DNA from: Terracoccus sp. 273MFTsu3.1
GTDB taxonomy: Bacteria > Actinomycetota > Actinomycetes > Actinomycetales > Dermatophilaceae
Assembly (NCBI RefSeq): GCF_000383675.1
Contig: NZ_KB911822.1
Span: 248,001 to 312,000 of the forward strand
Length of the DNA stretch: 64,000 nt
Direction of reading: 5' to 3'
In this document: in pieces, positions 17,335-26,400 of the stretch
Layout of the letters: each line of letters opens with the position of its first letter
How positions within the stretch are numbered: position 1 is the first letter of the stretch
Position numbers and translations under genes: made by a program
Notes under the pieces: generated by a model
What the model saw: only the letters and a program-made list of their open reading frames with translations
Database searches by the model: none
Told to the model about the DNA's origin: nothing

Positions 17335-18012
17335 TCAACCGTTGCGAGGGAGTCGCGTCCAGTGCCCTTCTGACACGACCTCGACGCTGCCGTCGACGAC
17401 CTTGATGGCCGTCTGGTCGTCCATGGCGTAGGCAGGACCCGAGACGGTGGCCGCCCACTGCTCCGCCTCGGCCATGGAGTTGCCCGGCATGCCGTCGGGA
17501 GCCAGATGCGGACAGATCGAGAAGTCGACGACGCCCAGGGTGCTGTCGTCACCGCTCGGTGGTCTCCACTGGATGAAGTCGTCCCCGACCTCGGGGGTCA
17601 TGACCATGCTTCCGGCACTGAGTCCCACCCAGACCGTCTCGGTCAACGACGGCAGCAGGTCCGCGAGCCCGGACTCCCGCATCCAGTGGCAGAGGTACAG
17701 GACGTCGCCCCCGGCCACCACGAGCGCGTCGGTCTCCCGGACCAACGGCACCCAACGCTCTGCGTCGATGCTGGGGAGCGCGGTCAGCTCGAGCACGCCG
17801 ACGGACTTCCAACCCAGGTCGACCATGGGGTTTTGAGAGTTGCCGCTGATGAACTGCCAGGCCTTGACGCCGGGGCCGACCCACGGATGGCCGTACTGCG
17901 CGGTCGGGATGCACAGCGCGGTGGAGTCGGCGATCGGCTTGCCGAGCAGCTCGACCAACGCATCGCGGATGCTCGTGTTGGTGACGCCGCCAGAGGTGAG
18001 GAGAAGCCGCAT
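17335..18012 (-). CDS. Peptidase E-like protein (family S51, Type 1 glutamine amidotransferase fold)
   Basis: The 225-residue protein starts RLLLTSGGVTN and contains the peptidase S51 nucleophile elbow GLSAGSM (serine about 133) after ALVVAGGDVLYLCHWM. A histidine follows in ICPHLAPDG. Family members are cytoplasmic dipeptidases (aspartyl dipeptidase) or cyanophycinase-like enzymes. Length is near the family norm of about 230. GAAGG precedes the ATG at 18012. It is divergent from the VOC gene at 18130. Confidence 0.85.
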   Translation of the reverse strand: MRLLLTSGGVTNTSIRDALVELLGKPIADSTALCIPTAQYGHPWVGPGVKAWQFISGNSQNPMVDLGWKSVGVLELTALPSIDAERWVPLVRETDALVVAGGDVLYLCHWMRESGLADLLPSLTETVWVGLSAGSMVMTPEVGDDFIQWRPPSGDDSTLGVVDFSICPHLAPDGMPGNSMAEAEQWAATVSGPAYAMDDQTAIKVVDGSVEVVSEGHWTRLPRNG

Positions 18013-18080
18013 TGCCGTGCCTTCGTCTGTGGTCGCGTCCCGGGGGGATGGGTGGGGTCAACCCGCAACGGGGAGTACCG

Positions 18081-18101
18081 GGTGTGTTCACACCGTATAC
18101 A
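18081..18101 (+). promoter_or_regulatory. Candidate operator and -10 for the VOC gene
   Basis: GGTGTG-TT-CACACC (18081-18094) is a perfect dyad lying immediately upstream of a TATACA -10-like hexamer (18096-18101). The -35 at the expected distance is poor, which would suit an activator. No regulator gene sits next to it. Confidence 0.35.
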
Positions 18102-18129
18102 CCCGGAGGGCGGGTGGGAGACTGGACAG

Positions 18130-18489
18130 ATGATCAGCGCTGGGAATGCCACGATCTACGTGACGGACATGGACCGATCAGTGGTGTTCTACACCGACAC
18201 CCTTGGCTTGCGCTTGGACTTCCGCACCGGCGATCACTGGGCGAGCATCGACGCCGGGGAGGGGATGCTGATCGGTGTGCATCCTGCCAGCTCGCGCGCT
18301 CCAGCGCCTGGCACTCCGGGCGCGATCACGGTGGGACTGGCCGTCGACGAGCCCATCGAAGAGGTCGTCTCGACGCTCGAGAAGCGTGGGGTGGAGTTCG
18401 ACGGGCCGGTTCTCGACGAGGGGCAGCTCAAGCTGGCGTTCTTCACCGACCCCGACGGCAACGGGCTCTACCTGGCCGAGACGCGTTAG
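18130..18489 (+). CDS. VOC family (glyoxalase/bleomycin resistance-like) protein
   Basis: The 119-residue protein is a single VOC unit: ATIYVTDMDRSVVFYTDTLGLRL at the N-terminal beta-alpha and KLAFFTDPDGNGLYLAE at the C-terminal metal/substrate strand. Length is that of a one-module dioxygenase or resistance protein that works as a dimer. GGGAG upstream supports the ATG at 18130. The substrate cannot be predicted. It stands alone between divergent and convergent neighbours. Confidence 0.85.
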   Translation: MISAGNATIYVTDMDRSVVFYTDTLGLRLDFRTGDHWASIDAGEGMLIGVHPASSRAPAPGTPGAITVGLAVDEPIEEVVSTLEKRGVEFDGPVLDEGQLKLAFFTDPDGNGLYLAETR

Positions 18490-18511
18490 GCCTGTGCGTC
18501 CCGTGGACGGA

Positions 18512-18997
18512 TCACGGCTCGATGCGGTGGCCGCTGAACGCACCCGTCCCCGAGACCACCTCGGCGCCGGAGGCGTCGAACACCGAGAAGTCGTAGGTGC
18601 CCCGGATGCTCCCCTTGCGGACGCTTCCCCGGACACGGACGCGGACCGTCACTCCCGGACTGCCTGGACCACCTTGCCCGGGTTGACCCGTCCAGAACGT
18701 CCCCTTGAAGCCACCGTCACCTCGACGTGCCCACGTCCCGGTGCCGGGGGGACCGGCCGGGGCGATGTCGTGGCTGATCAAGACGCCACCGTCCGCGAAG
18801 CTGACGACGGTCGAGACCTGCGTCGGGTCACCGGGCGGGTCATCCTTGCGAGTGATGATCCAGCTTCCGCTCGGACCAGAGGCGCCGTTCCCGTCGGCTG
18901 ACGCTGACGAGGCGCTGGCTACGCCCCCGATCGCTACCGCCCCGGCGGCGCTGGCTCCCAAGAGAACCCGACGCCTGTTCATGGTGCGCTCGTCCAT
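18512..18997 (-). CDS. Tat-exported hypothetical protein
   Basis: The 161-residue protein begins MDERT followed by a twin-arginine signal (NRRRVLLGASAAGAVAIGG, then ASASSASA cleavage region). The mature part is rich in Gly, Pro and Ser and looks beta-stranded (SWIITRKDD, VVSFADGGVLIS, GTWARRGDGGFKGTFW, RVRVRGSVRKGSIRGTYDF). That pattern recalls small lipocalin-like or single-sheet secreted proteins, but no family is claimed. ATG 18997 has GGGAAGG 6 bases upstream; a second ATG at 18982 is less likely. Confidence 0.7.
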   Translation of the reverse strand: MDERTMNRRRVLLGASAAGAVAIGGVASASSASADGNGASGPSGSWIITRKDDPPGDPTQVSTVVSFADGGVLISHDIAPAGPPGTGTWARRGDGGFKGTFWTGQPGQGGPGSPGVTVRVRVRGSVRKGSIRGTYDFSVFDASGAEVVSGTGAFSGHRIEP

Positions 18998-19120
18998 GGT
19001 GACCTTCCCTTCGAGGGACCCGTGCGGACCAATCCTGAGCCTCCAGATTCGGGGTCCTCGACAGCACGCGTCAAGGCTCCCGATCGCTTCCACACCACAT
19101 GAGTGGTTCGTCGGCTTTGT

Positions 19121-19403
19121 ATCTCGAGGGCGTCTGGTCGGTCACCTGCTTCGTCGTGCGCAAGGGGTTCCGTCGACAGGGTCTGATGTACGAGCTCGCC
19201 GCCGCCACCGTCGAGTACGGCCGGCAGGTCGGCGCTCACGTCCTCGAGGGCTACCCCACGGAGCCGCCCCGGGAAAGACCGTGATCTGGGACGAGGCGTC
19301 GGTCGGGCTGCTCCAGGTCTTCCTCGACGCCGGCTACGAGGTCGAGGCCTCACCGACCCTGCGCCGGACGGTGGTGCGACACCGACTCGGCACGTCAACC
19401 TGA
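19121..19403 (+). pseudogene. Truncated, frameshifted duplicate of the GNAT gene at 16704-17297
   Basis: These 283 bases match 17014-17297 (284 bases) with roughly a dozen differences by eye. The first 310 bases of the gene are absent. One base is missing near 19270, where cccccgggg in the intact gene is ccccggg here, which breaks the frame after PTEPP. Several substitutions are silent in the original frame (Ser, Cys, Gln and Arg codons), suggesting the copy was under selection before it broke. No terminal repeats or transposase flank it. Confidence 0.85.
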
Positions 19404-19450
19404 AGGTCGGCTGCCCTTGGGCGGATGCGACCTCCTCGCTCAGAGGCTCG

Positions 19451-19882
19451 TCAGGAGACGGCCTGCTTCACCAGCTCGATGATCTTCTTCTCCTCGGCCG
19501 GTCCGATCGTCAGGATCGCGAACGCGGTCGGCCACATGTTGCCGTCGTCGAGGTGCGCCGTGGGATCGAAGCCGATCGTGGAGTACCGGAACTTGAACTT
19601 CGTCGCCGGCTGCATGAAGAGGCAGACTTTGCCCTCACGCGCCCATCCCGGCATGCCGTAGTACGTCTTCGACGCGAGCATCGGGGCGTGCTCGCGCACG
19701 ATCGCGTCGATCTTCTCTGCCATCGCCCGTTCGTCGTCGGGAAGCTGGGCGATCGCAACTGCGAGGGCCTGGTCGAGGTCCTCCTGCTTCTGTGACGCCT
19801 TGCGTTCGGCGGCGGCCGCTTTCATCGCAGCGCGTTCCTCGGCGCTGAACCCGCTCTTCGACGTCTTCTTGGTCTCAGCCAT
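19451..19882 (-). CDS. DUF1801-like protein
   Basis: The 143-residue protein has a Lys/Ala/Glu-rich helical N-terminus (AEERAAMKAAAAERKAS) and then a domain with KTYYGMPGWAREGKVCLFMQPATKFKFRYSTIGFD. This resembles the DUF1801 fold, which includes the frataxin-like Fra/YdhG iron-chaperone proteins, through the MPGW/Y surface and the K-x-K-F-R strand. The start is ambiguous: ATG 19882 is chosen, but GTG 19903 has a better AGGA spacing and would add seven residues. No neighbour suggests a pathway. Confidence 0.72.
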   Translation of the reverse strand: MAETKKTSKSGFSAEERAAMKAAAAERKASQKQEDLDQALAVAIAQLPDDERAMAEKIDAIVREHAPMLASKTYYGMPGWAREGKVCLFMQPATKFKFRYSTIGFDPTAHLDDGNMWPTAFAILTIGPAEEKKIIELVKQAVS

Positions 19883-20053
19883 ATCGCCCACGCTGCCGGA
19901 CACGGGACGTCCTGTCGAGCGTCCGAAACCCTGTTGGGTTCACCCCGTCGACGCCGATCCCGCCGCGCCGGCCTCTGGTTGACCATGAGGCGGGCGCGGG
20001 GGTACGGGTTGGACAGGACGTAGAGGGAGACACAGGCCCCAGAGGAGAAGCGA

Positions 20054-20653
20054 ATGAGCTCAGTCGAACGCCCCCCGACCATCGTGCGCTGGACCCTGCG
20101 GCTCGAGGAGACCGCCGCGCTCGACGGCGCCGTGCAGGCGCTCGAGCCGACGATACGATCCGCGTTCGGCACCGGCCGGCGCGGCTCCGTGCTGCGTGGC
20201 GAGTGGTTGGGTCACTCGATCCACCCCGTGCTCACCGACGTCGTCCTCGGCACCTGGACCTCGGCCACCGTGCTCGACCTCTTCGGCGGTCGTGAGTCGT
20301 ACGCCGCGGCCCAGAGGCTCGTGGGCACCGGCCTCCTCGCGGTGGCACCGACAGCGTGGGCCGGATGGGCCGAGTGGTCGGCAGCGGGGTCGCGAGACAA
20401 GCGGGTGGGCGTCGTCCACGCGGCGACCAACGCCGTGGCGATCGGCGTGTACGCCGCGTCGTGGGTCGCGCGGCGACGGGGTCGGCACGGCACCGGTGCG
20501 GGTCTGGCTCTCGCCGGCGCAGCCATCTCCGGGGTGGGCGCCTACCTCGGCGGGCACCTGACCGAAGCCCGTGAGGTGGCCAGCCACGACCCGGCATACG
20601 ACGAGGTTCCGCAGGCCCAGCCCCCCACCCCCGTGGACGCGGCTCTGCGTTGA
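20054..20653 (+). CDS. DUF2231 family membrane protein
   Basis: The 199-residue protein carries the DUF2231 pattern GEWLGHSIHPVLTDVVLGTWTSATVLDLFGG, with its conserved H-P, followed by three further hydrophobic helices (VGTGLLAVAPTAWAGWAEW, HAATNAVAIGVYAASWVARR, GLALAGAAISGVGAYLGGHL). Histidines near the membrane face make haem or metal binding possible. GAGGAGAAG precedes the ATG. It is convergent with the molybdoenzyme gene, 30 bases apart. Function unknown. Confidence 0.83.
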   Translation: MSSVERPPTIVRWTLRLEETAALDGAVQALEPTIRSAFGTGRRGSVLRGEWLGHSIHPVLTDVVLGTWTSATVLDLFGGRESYAAAQRLVGTGLLAVAPTAWAGWAEWSAAGSRDKRVGVVHAATNAVAIGVYAASWVARRRGRHGTGAGLALAGAAISGVGAYLGGHLTEAREVASHDPAYDEVPQAQPPTPVDAALR

Positions 20654-20683
20654 GAGCGCCGTCAGCGCGCCGCCAGACACGTG

Positions 20684-21709
20684 TCACTGCAGGGGGAACG
20701 GCGGCTGCGACCACCATGACCGTGGGTCGACGCTCACCTCCTCGACCCACTTGACCCACCAGAAGCCGCGGCGTCCGGGGGCGACCAGCCTGACCGGCGC
20801 GCCGTGACCGGGCGAGAGCGGGGCGCCGCCGACGTGGGTGGCGAGCAGCAACGCGGAAGCATCCTCGGCGGGGAACAGCCGGGTGTATCCGGTCACCGAG
20901 CGCACCACGATCGACCCGTGTTCCGGCGTCCCGAGCAGCGCGTCGAGCGGGACGCCGCGCCAGGTCTGCCCGGCCCACCAACCGCCCGTGCAGTCCAAGA
21001 CCGCCGGCCGGGTCGTGCCCGCCATTGCGAGCAGGTCGCGGTAGGGCACCCGCAGCCTCGAGGCATCCGCCCGGCCGACGAGCAGCTCGTACGCCGTCAC
21101 GTCGACGCGGGGCACGCCGTCGGTGAACCACTGGGTCACCGGCATCGCGGCGGGCACACGTGACCCGACCTCGTAGGACCCGGTGGCGCGACGGCGGGCA
21201 CCGGGCAGACCCGCTCCCGTCGAGACGGACTCCACCGCGCCGTAGACGAGTGCCGAGGCGCCCCCGACGGCCAGGGCTCGCAACGCGGTCCGCCGGGACA
21301 CGTCGGTCGCCCGGAGCCGCTGCCGTCGCCGGACCACGTGGAGCAGCGCGAGCGGCACCGCAGCGACCGCGGAGGCCACGTGCACGGCGAGCACGCTGAC
21401 CCCCGCTACCTCGACCGGACCGAGCGTGGCGTGCACGAGCCCCGAGAGCAGCGTGACCATGACGACGAGCGAGAAGGCGATCGCGAGCGCGTGCCGGCGT
21501 CGACGACGCATCCCGCGTCGCACGATGACGCTCTTCCACGGGGCGAGCACGAGGATGCCCAGGCCCAGGATGCCGTGGGTGATGCCGACCGCCCGGGACT
21601 CCGGAGAGCTCTCGAGCCCGAAGGCCAGCCAGCCCGTCACGAAGGCCCCTGACAGGAGCACCAGGAGTGCGACGTTGGTCTGCCGGATCGGCCGGGGCGG
21701 GGCGACCAT
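20684..21709 (-). CDS. Membrane-anchored molybdopterin oxidoreductase (YedY/sulfite-oxidase fold)
   Basis: The 341-residue protein has four N-terminal helices in the first 130 residues (TNVALLVLLSGAFVTGWLAFG; ITHGILGLGILVLAP; ALAIAFSLVVMVTLLSGLVHA; VLAVHVASAVAAVPLALLHVV). These resemble a haem-binding cytochrome b unit. The rest is the sulfite-oxidase-type molybdopterin domain, with the ligand cysteine in VLDCTGGWWAGQTWRG near residue 240 and VRLVAPGRRGFWWVKWVEEV at the end. The order, membrane cytochrome-like part fused before a YedY-like catalytic part, suggests an envelope reductase. ATG 21709 is the first start consistent with a short N-tail. Confidence 0.82.
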   Translation of the reverse strand: MVAPPRPIRQTNVALLVLLSGAFVTGWLAFGLESSPESRAVGITHGILGLGILVLAPWKSVIVRRGMRRRRRHALAIAFSLVVMVTLLSGLVHATLGPVEVAGVSVLAVHVASAVAAVPLALLHVVRRRQRLRATDVSRRTALRALAVGGASALVYGAVESVSTGAGLPGARRRATGSYEVGSRVPAAMPVTQWFTDGVPRVDVTAYELLVGRADASRLRVPYRDLLAMAGTTRPAVLDCTGGWWAGQTWRGVPLDALLGTPEHGSIVVRSVTGYTRLFPAEDASALLLATHVGGAPLSPGHGAPVRLVAPGRRGFWWVKWVEEVSVDPRSWWSQPPFPLQ

Positions 21710-21766
21710 CAGTCCAGTGTGCGTCCGAAGGCGCGGGACGGAAACGGCGGGCGTAGCGTTCCGACC

Positions 21767-22183
21767 ATGAGCGACTGGAATGACAAGGTCATCACCGAGT
21801 TCCGGGACAACGGCGGGAAGGTCGGCGGCAACTTCGAAGGTGCGCCCCTCCTCCTGCTCCACACCACCGGCGCCAAGTCGGGGGAGGCGCGCGTCAACCC
21901 GATGATGTACCAAGCCGTCGACGGAGGCTGGGCCGTCTTCGCGTCCTACGCCGGCCTCGACGTGAACCCGGCGTGGTTCCACAACCTCAAGGCCCACCCC
22001 GACGTGGCGATCGAGGTGGGTACCGAGGGTGAGGTCGAGACGATCGACGTGCACGCGAAGGTCATGACCCCCGAGGAGCGCCAGCCGGTCTGGGAGGAGC
22101 AGAAGCGCCGCTACCCGGGCTTCGCCGAGTACGAGAAGAAGACCGACCGGGTCATCCCGGTCGTCCTCCTGACGCGCCGCTGA
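21767..22183 (+). CDS. Deazaflavin (F420)-dependent nitroreductase family protein
   Basis: The 138-residue protein matches the Ddn-like family: GAPLLLLHTTGAKSGEARVNPMMYQ (cofactor-binding region), VDGGWAVFASYAGLDVNPAWFHNLKAHPDVAIEVG, and a closing RRYPGFAEYEKKTDRVIPVVLLTRR. Family members use F420H2 to reduce quinones or nitro compounds. TAGCGT lies 7 bases before the ATG and there is no ribosome binding site, so the mRNA is probably leaderless. F420-type genes also occur at 54976 and 57851. Confidence 0.88.
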   Translation: MSDWNDKVITEFRDNGGKVGGNFEGAPLLLLHTTGAKSGEARVNPMMYQAVDGGWAVFASYAGLDVNPAWFHNLKAHPDVAIEVGTEGEVETIDVHAKVMTPEERQPVWEEQKRRYPGFAEYEKKTDRVIPVVLLTRR

Positions 22184-22207
22184 CGCGCCGCTGACGCCGA
22201 GCCCCGG

Positions 22208-23077
22208 TCAGGCGGGGACCGCCACCAGCTCGGTCAGGTCCTCGTCGGTCAGCTCGAGCTCGGCCACCGCCATGTTCTCCTCGAGGTGCGCGACCGACGA
22301 CGTGCCCGGGATGAGCAGCACGTTGTCGGCGCGGGCAAGCAGCCAGGCCAGGCCGACCCGCGCCGCCGGCACGCCACGGCGCTCCGCCACGGCCTGGACA
22401 GCAGGCTGGTCGACGACCTTCGGCAGGTGAGGGAAGGCAGACCCGAGCGGGAAGTACGGCACGTACGCGATCCCGGCCGCGGTGCACGCGTCGAGGACGT
22501 CTGCGTCCGTCTGGTCCACGAGGCTGAAGGGGTTCTGCACGCAGACGATCTCCGTGATCGCCTGCGCTGCAGCGAGATCCGCAGCCGACACCGTCGACAG
22601 CCCGACCCCCGCGATCTTGCCCTCGTCACGCAGGGCAGCGAGCTCGGCCACCTGCTCCTCGAGCGGCACGTCGCCGGCGCCGGGGGCGTCGGCATCCATC
22701 CGTCGCAGGTTCACCGCCGTCAGACGGTCGACCCCGAGAGCGAGCAGGTTCGCCTCGACGTCGGCCCGCAGCTCCGCCGGCTTCTGTGCCGGCAGCCACG
22801 CGCCGGCCGAGTCGCGACGCGCCCCCACCTTGGAGACGAGAGCCAGGTCGGCGGCATACGGGTGGAGGGCCTCACGGATCAGCTCGTTGCTGACGTCCGA
22901 CCCGTAGAACTGGGCCGTGTCGATGTGGTCGACGCCGAGCTCGACGGCTCGGCGGAGCACACGCAGTGCCTCGTCGCGGTCGCGCGGCGGACCCATGACG
23001 CCTGGGCCAGGGAGCTGCATGGCGCCGAAGCCCACGCGTCGGACGGTGCGGTCGGCCAGGGGGAAGGTGTCGGTCAT
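22208..23077 (-). CDS. Aldo/keto reductase
   Basis: The 289-residue TIM-barrel protein has GFGAMQLPGPGVMG at the start, the catalytic pair DHIDTAQFYG (Asp and Tyr) and the lysine in LALVSKVGA. The fourth tetrad residue, histidine, is replaced: the expected strand reads LTAVNLRRMDADA. Some IolS/YdbC-like members share this change, so it is probably functional. The C-terminal NADPH site reads LLIPGTSSVAHLEENM. The promoter has a 19-bp spacer with a central dyad, the signature of a MerR-activated gene, and no leader. Confidence 0.88.
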   Translation of the reverse strand: MTDTFPLADRTVRRVGFGAMQLPGPGVMGPPRDRDEALRVLRRAVELGVDHIDTAQFYGSDVSNELIREALHPYAADLALVSKVGARRDSAGAWLPAQKPAELRADVEANLLALGVDRLTAVNLRRMDADAPGAGDVPLEEQVAELAALRDEGKIAGVGLSTVSAADLAAAQAITEIVCVQNPFSLVDQTDADVLDACTAAGIAYVPYFPLGSAFPHLPKVVDQPAVQAVAERRGVPAARVGLAWLLARADNVLLIPGTSSVAHLEENMAVAELELTDEDLTELVAVPA

Positions 23078-23494
23078 CCCGTCGACGCTAGGTGTTGGAG
23101 TGCGCTCCAACGCAAGCCCCCTGACCTCACCGAAGCCCCGACCGGTACCCCGAACCTTCGACAGCGACTCCGGATCCCGGACGCCCCGGCCGCCACAACC
23201 TGCGAAATCATGCTCTCCGACAACGGATTTCGTCGAATTCAAACAGAAGTGGGCGAAGTTCGTCATTTGCCTCACGCGCCGTGCGGCGCACCCATAACGT
23301 GAGTTCCCGTACCGCCGAACGCCGATCCTGGCCGACGCCGGACGACCCCTCACTCCAAGGCCGCCCTCGCCGACCCCTCCTGCGTCCTCTTCGTGGACGT
23401 GCACCTCGCCGCGGCTTCTCCACGTGCCGTGCGCTCCCGGGCCCACCCACCGTTGGGTCCGCGTGACTCGGGGAGAAGTACAGGGAGCTTCAGC
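23078..23494. other. Intergenic region between the aldo/keto reductase and the SpvB/Rhs gene
   Basis: No gene is seen in these 417 bases. The first 40 hold the MerR-type promoter of the reductase. From about 23195 to 23300 the sequence is clearly less GC-rich than its surroundings and contains the inverted pair CGAAATC (23203-23209) and GATTTCG (23226-23232). A promoter for the giant downstream gene must be here, but I could not find a -35/-10 pair with normal spacing. Confidence 0.5.
23085..23115 (-). promoter_or_regulatory. MerR-type promoter of the aldo/keto reductase
   Basis: On the minus strand TTGCGT and TAGCGT are separated by 19 bp, the stretched spacing that MerR activators correct by twisting DNA. 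The spacer holds TTGGAG-N4-CTCCAA as a symmetric dyad. The ATG begins 8 bases after the -10, giving a leaderless transcript. No merR gene lies in the window beside it. Confidence 0.7.
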
Positions 23495-26400
23495 ATGGCC
23501 CGACGCCGCACGCCCATGTCCGCCGACCACGACCAGCAGCCCTCGCGACTGCTCCAGGGGCCCAGACGCCGTAGCTTCTGGGCCGTCGTGCTCGCCGCAC
23601 TGCTGGCCACGACGACGGCGATCCCGATGGCGGTGGCCGGCTCGCCGGGCGGGGGCATCATCGAGTCGACGCTGCCCGGCATCGCTCCGACGACGCCGCA
23701 GGAGATCGGGGACGGCTCGACCGCCGACCTGCTCTACGCGAACGTCACGGAGGGCCTGTCTCAGGTGACGCCGCCCGAGGCGAACCCGAGCGGCACCGCC
23801 GAGCTGACCTATCCGCTCACCCTGCCCAAGGGGCGCGGCATGACGCCGGACGTCAGCCTCTCCTACAGCTCCGAGGGCGGACCGTCCTGGGCCGGGCTCG
23901 GCTGGGACCTGTCGGCGCCCGAGGTCGCGGTGGACACCTCCTTCGGAGCGCCGCGTTTCTGCGACGGCACCGCCAAGAGCCCGCCGTGCGGCAACGTCGA
24001 GAGCGAGTCGTACACGCTCGACGGCGACGCCCTCGTGCCCAACGCCGTGAGGGCCGTGCTCGACCCGCGCGTGGCCGAGCGCCAGGACTTCACCCGCAAG
24101 GTCGAGACGAGCTTCGAGCAGGTCATCCGCCACGGCGACAAGCCGAGCAACTACTGGTGGGAGGTCCGCGACAAGCAGGGCAACATCCGCTACTACGGCG
24201 GCACCCCCGACAGTGGCGGCCCGCTCGGCGAGGCCGGCACGCAGGCCGGCATCGACGACCGCACCCGTGACCCGAAGGGCATCCTCACCGACGCGAACGG
24301 CAACGGCGTCCGCTGGTTCCTGACGGCCAAGCGCGACATCGGCGTCAACATGTTCCGCTACGAGTACGAGACCGTCACCTACAAGCAGGACGACACCACC
24401 CCGACCGGCTGGGTCGCCCTCGCCGCCGGCACGAGCTGCCCCAGTGGACAGGTGTGCCCGAAGCACGTCTACCTCAGCAAGATCCTCTACACGGCCGCCA
24501 GCACCGTCAGCGGCGAGCCCGAGGACCCGGCCTACGAGGTGCGCTTCGTCCGCACCCCCGGAGGCCGCACCGATGCCGTCCTCGACGGCCGTGGTGGCGT
24601 GCTCGACCTCGACCAGGACGTCCTCGACCACGTCGACGTCGTCTACCGCAAGACCGGCGCGGTCGTCACCCGTTACGCCCTCGGCTACGACGCCGACCCG
24701 CACTTCGGCAAGACCCGGCTGCGGTCTGTCACCCAGATCGGTTGCAACGGCCTGTCCGCTTGTCCTGCAACCGGACTCAAGCACTCGTTCGCCTACTTCG
24801 ACGACGTCGCCGCGGCCGGCAGTGGCTTCGACACCGCCGCCAAGTGGGACACCGGCGCCAACCCGAGCAGCGGGGGCACGGCCGCCTACATCAACCAGAA
24901 GCTCAGCGGTCTCGGCTCCTCGATGACCGACGCCGGCGACGGCAAGATCTACGTCGGCTTCAACCTCGCCGACCCGGAGAAGACCGGCTCGGTCGGCGGG
25001 TCGTTCGCCATGAACGGCACGACGAACCGCTCGGTCATCGAGTTCATGGACCTCAACGGCGACGCCCTGCCCGACAAGGTCTACCGCGAGGCGATCTCGG
25101 GCACCGGACCGTCCGGTCAGATCCGCTACCAGCTCAACACCAGTCGACCCACGACGTCACGCACCGCCGACCTCAGCTTCGGCCCGATGCACGTCCTCTC
25201 CGGCTTCTCCGACCTGCCCGTCCAGCGCACCATCGGCATCCAGGGCGGCATCGAGGCCTACTTCGGCGTCTACGGCGTCTTCAATGTCGGCGGTCAGTGG
25301 AGCTGGGTCGACAGCTACTTCACCGACGCGAACGGCGACGGTCTCGTCGACCTCGTGAGCGGCACCCAGGTGCTCTTCAACCACCTGGTCTGCACCCCGG
25401 GCCCCGTCACCGTGGAGTCGTGCCAGCCCACCTTCAGCGCCTCCGACACCCTGACGCGCGTCCCGCTCACCCCGCAGACCGTCCCCGCCAACGACCCCGC
25501 CTTCGAGGCCATGGTCGACCGTCTGCGCGACGCCGTGCCGCCCATCGACACCGTCCGCCGCTGGACCGCTCCCTTCACCGGCGACGTCACCGTGACGGCC
25601 AAGGCGACCCTCGGCACGCCGCTGCCGGACGCCGCAGGAGGCTCCGTCCGCGTCGCCATCCAGAAGGCGGGCACCGAGCTCGGTTCCGCCAGCGTCAGCG
25701 CCGCGTCCCCGACGTGGCAGCCCGCCGCGCAGACCACGCACGTCGACAAGGGCCAGGCCCTCTACTTCCGTGCCGGCTCCCGCCCCAAGGGCAACGGTGA
25801 CTCCGTCACCTGGGATGCCACGATCACGTATGCCGGTGGGTCGGCTCCCGATGCCAACGGGCTCGACCAGCGCAGCTACTCGCTCGCCGACGACTTCACC
25901 CTGGCCGGTCGCCCGGGACTGTTCACCTCCGTCAGCAACGGCGGCACCGCGCACTTCAGCGCCGCGCTGGACAAGACCGCGGTGACGACCGACAACCTGC
26001 GCCCCGAGGTCGCCGTCCGCAACGGCACGACCAAGGCAGTCACGACGACGCCCGTCACCGTCATCCCGATCACCTCGACGGGCGCGGTCGACACCCCGCG
26101 CATCAAGACCGTCACCGGGTCCGGTTCGAACTGGTGCGTCAGCGACGCGACCCCGACGAGCTTCGGCTGCTTCACCACCGAGGCCGCCGCCGACGCGCGC
26201 CTCGCGATCATCGGCCAGTCCGAGGTCGGCCGCTTCCGCGTCACCGCGGACCCGACCGTCGACCCACCCGTCACGGACGCGGACGGGGTCGTGACGGCAT
26301 ACGACGCCGTGCGCACGCGGATCGCCGTCGACAGCCCCATCGACCTGTCGGCGATCACGTGGGTCGAGGCCGGGAGCCTCTGCTTCCTCAGCGGTGGCAC

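Noticed and set aside
19099-19284. A 61-codon frame starting MSGSSALYLEG as a small gene
   Set aside because: It is the first part of the broken GNAT duplicate; its C-terminus is an artefact of the frameshift.
23267-23300. TTGCCT and TAACGT as a promoter for the SpvB/Rhs gene
   Set aside because: The spacer is 22 bp, too long for a normal sigma-70-type promoter, and no dyad supports an activator.
22208-24784. An 858-codon minus-strand frame joining the aldo/keto reductase to upstream DNA
   Set aside because: Only the final 290 codons encode the reductase. The rest runs antisense through the SpvB/Rhs gene and past the reductase promoter.
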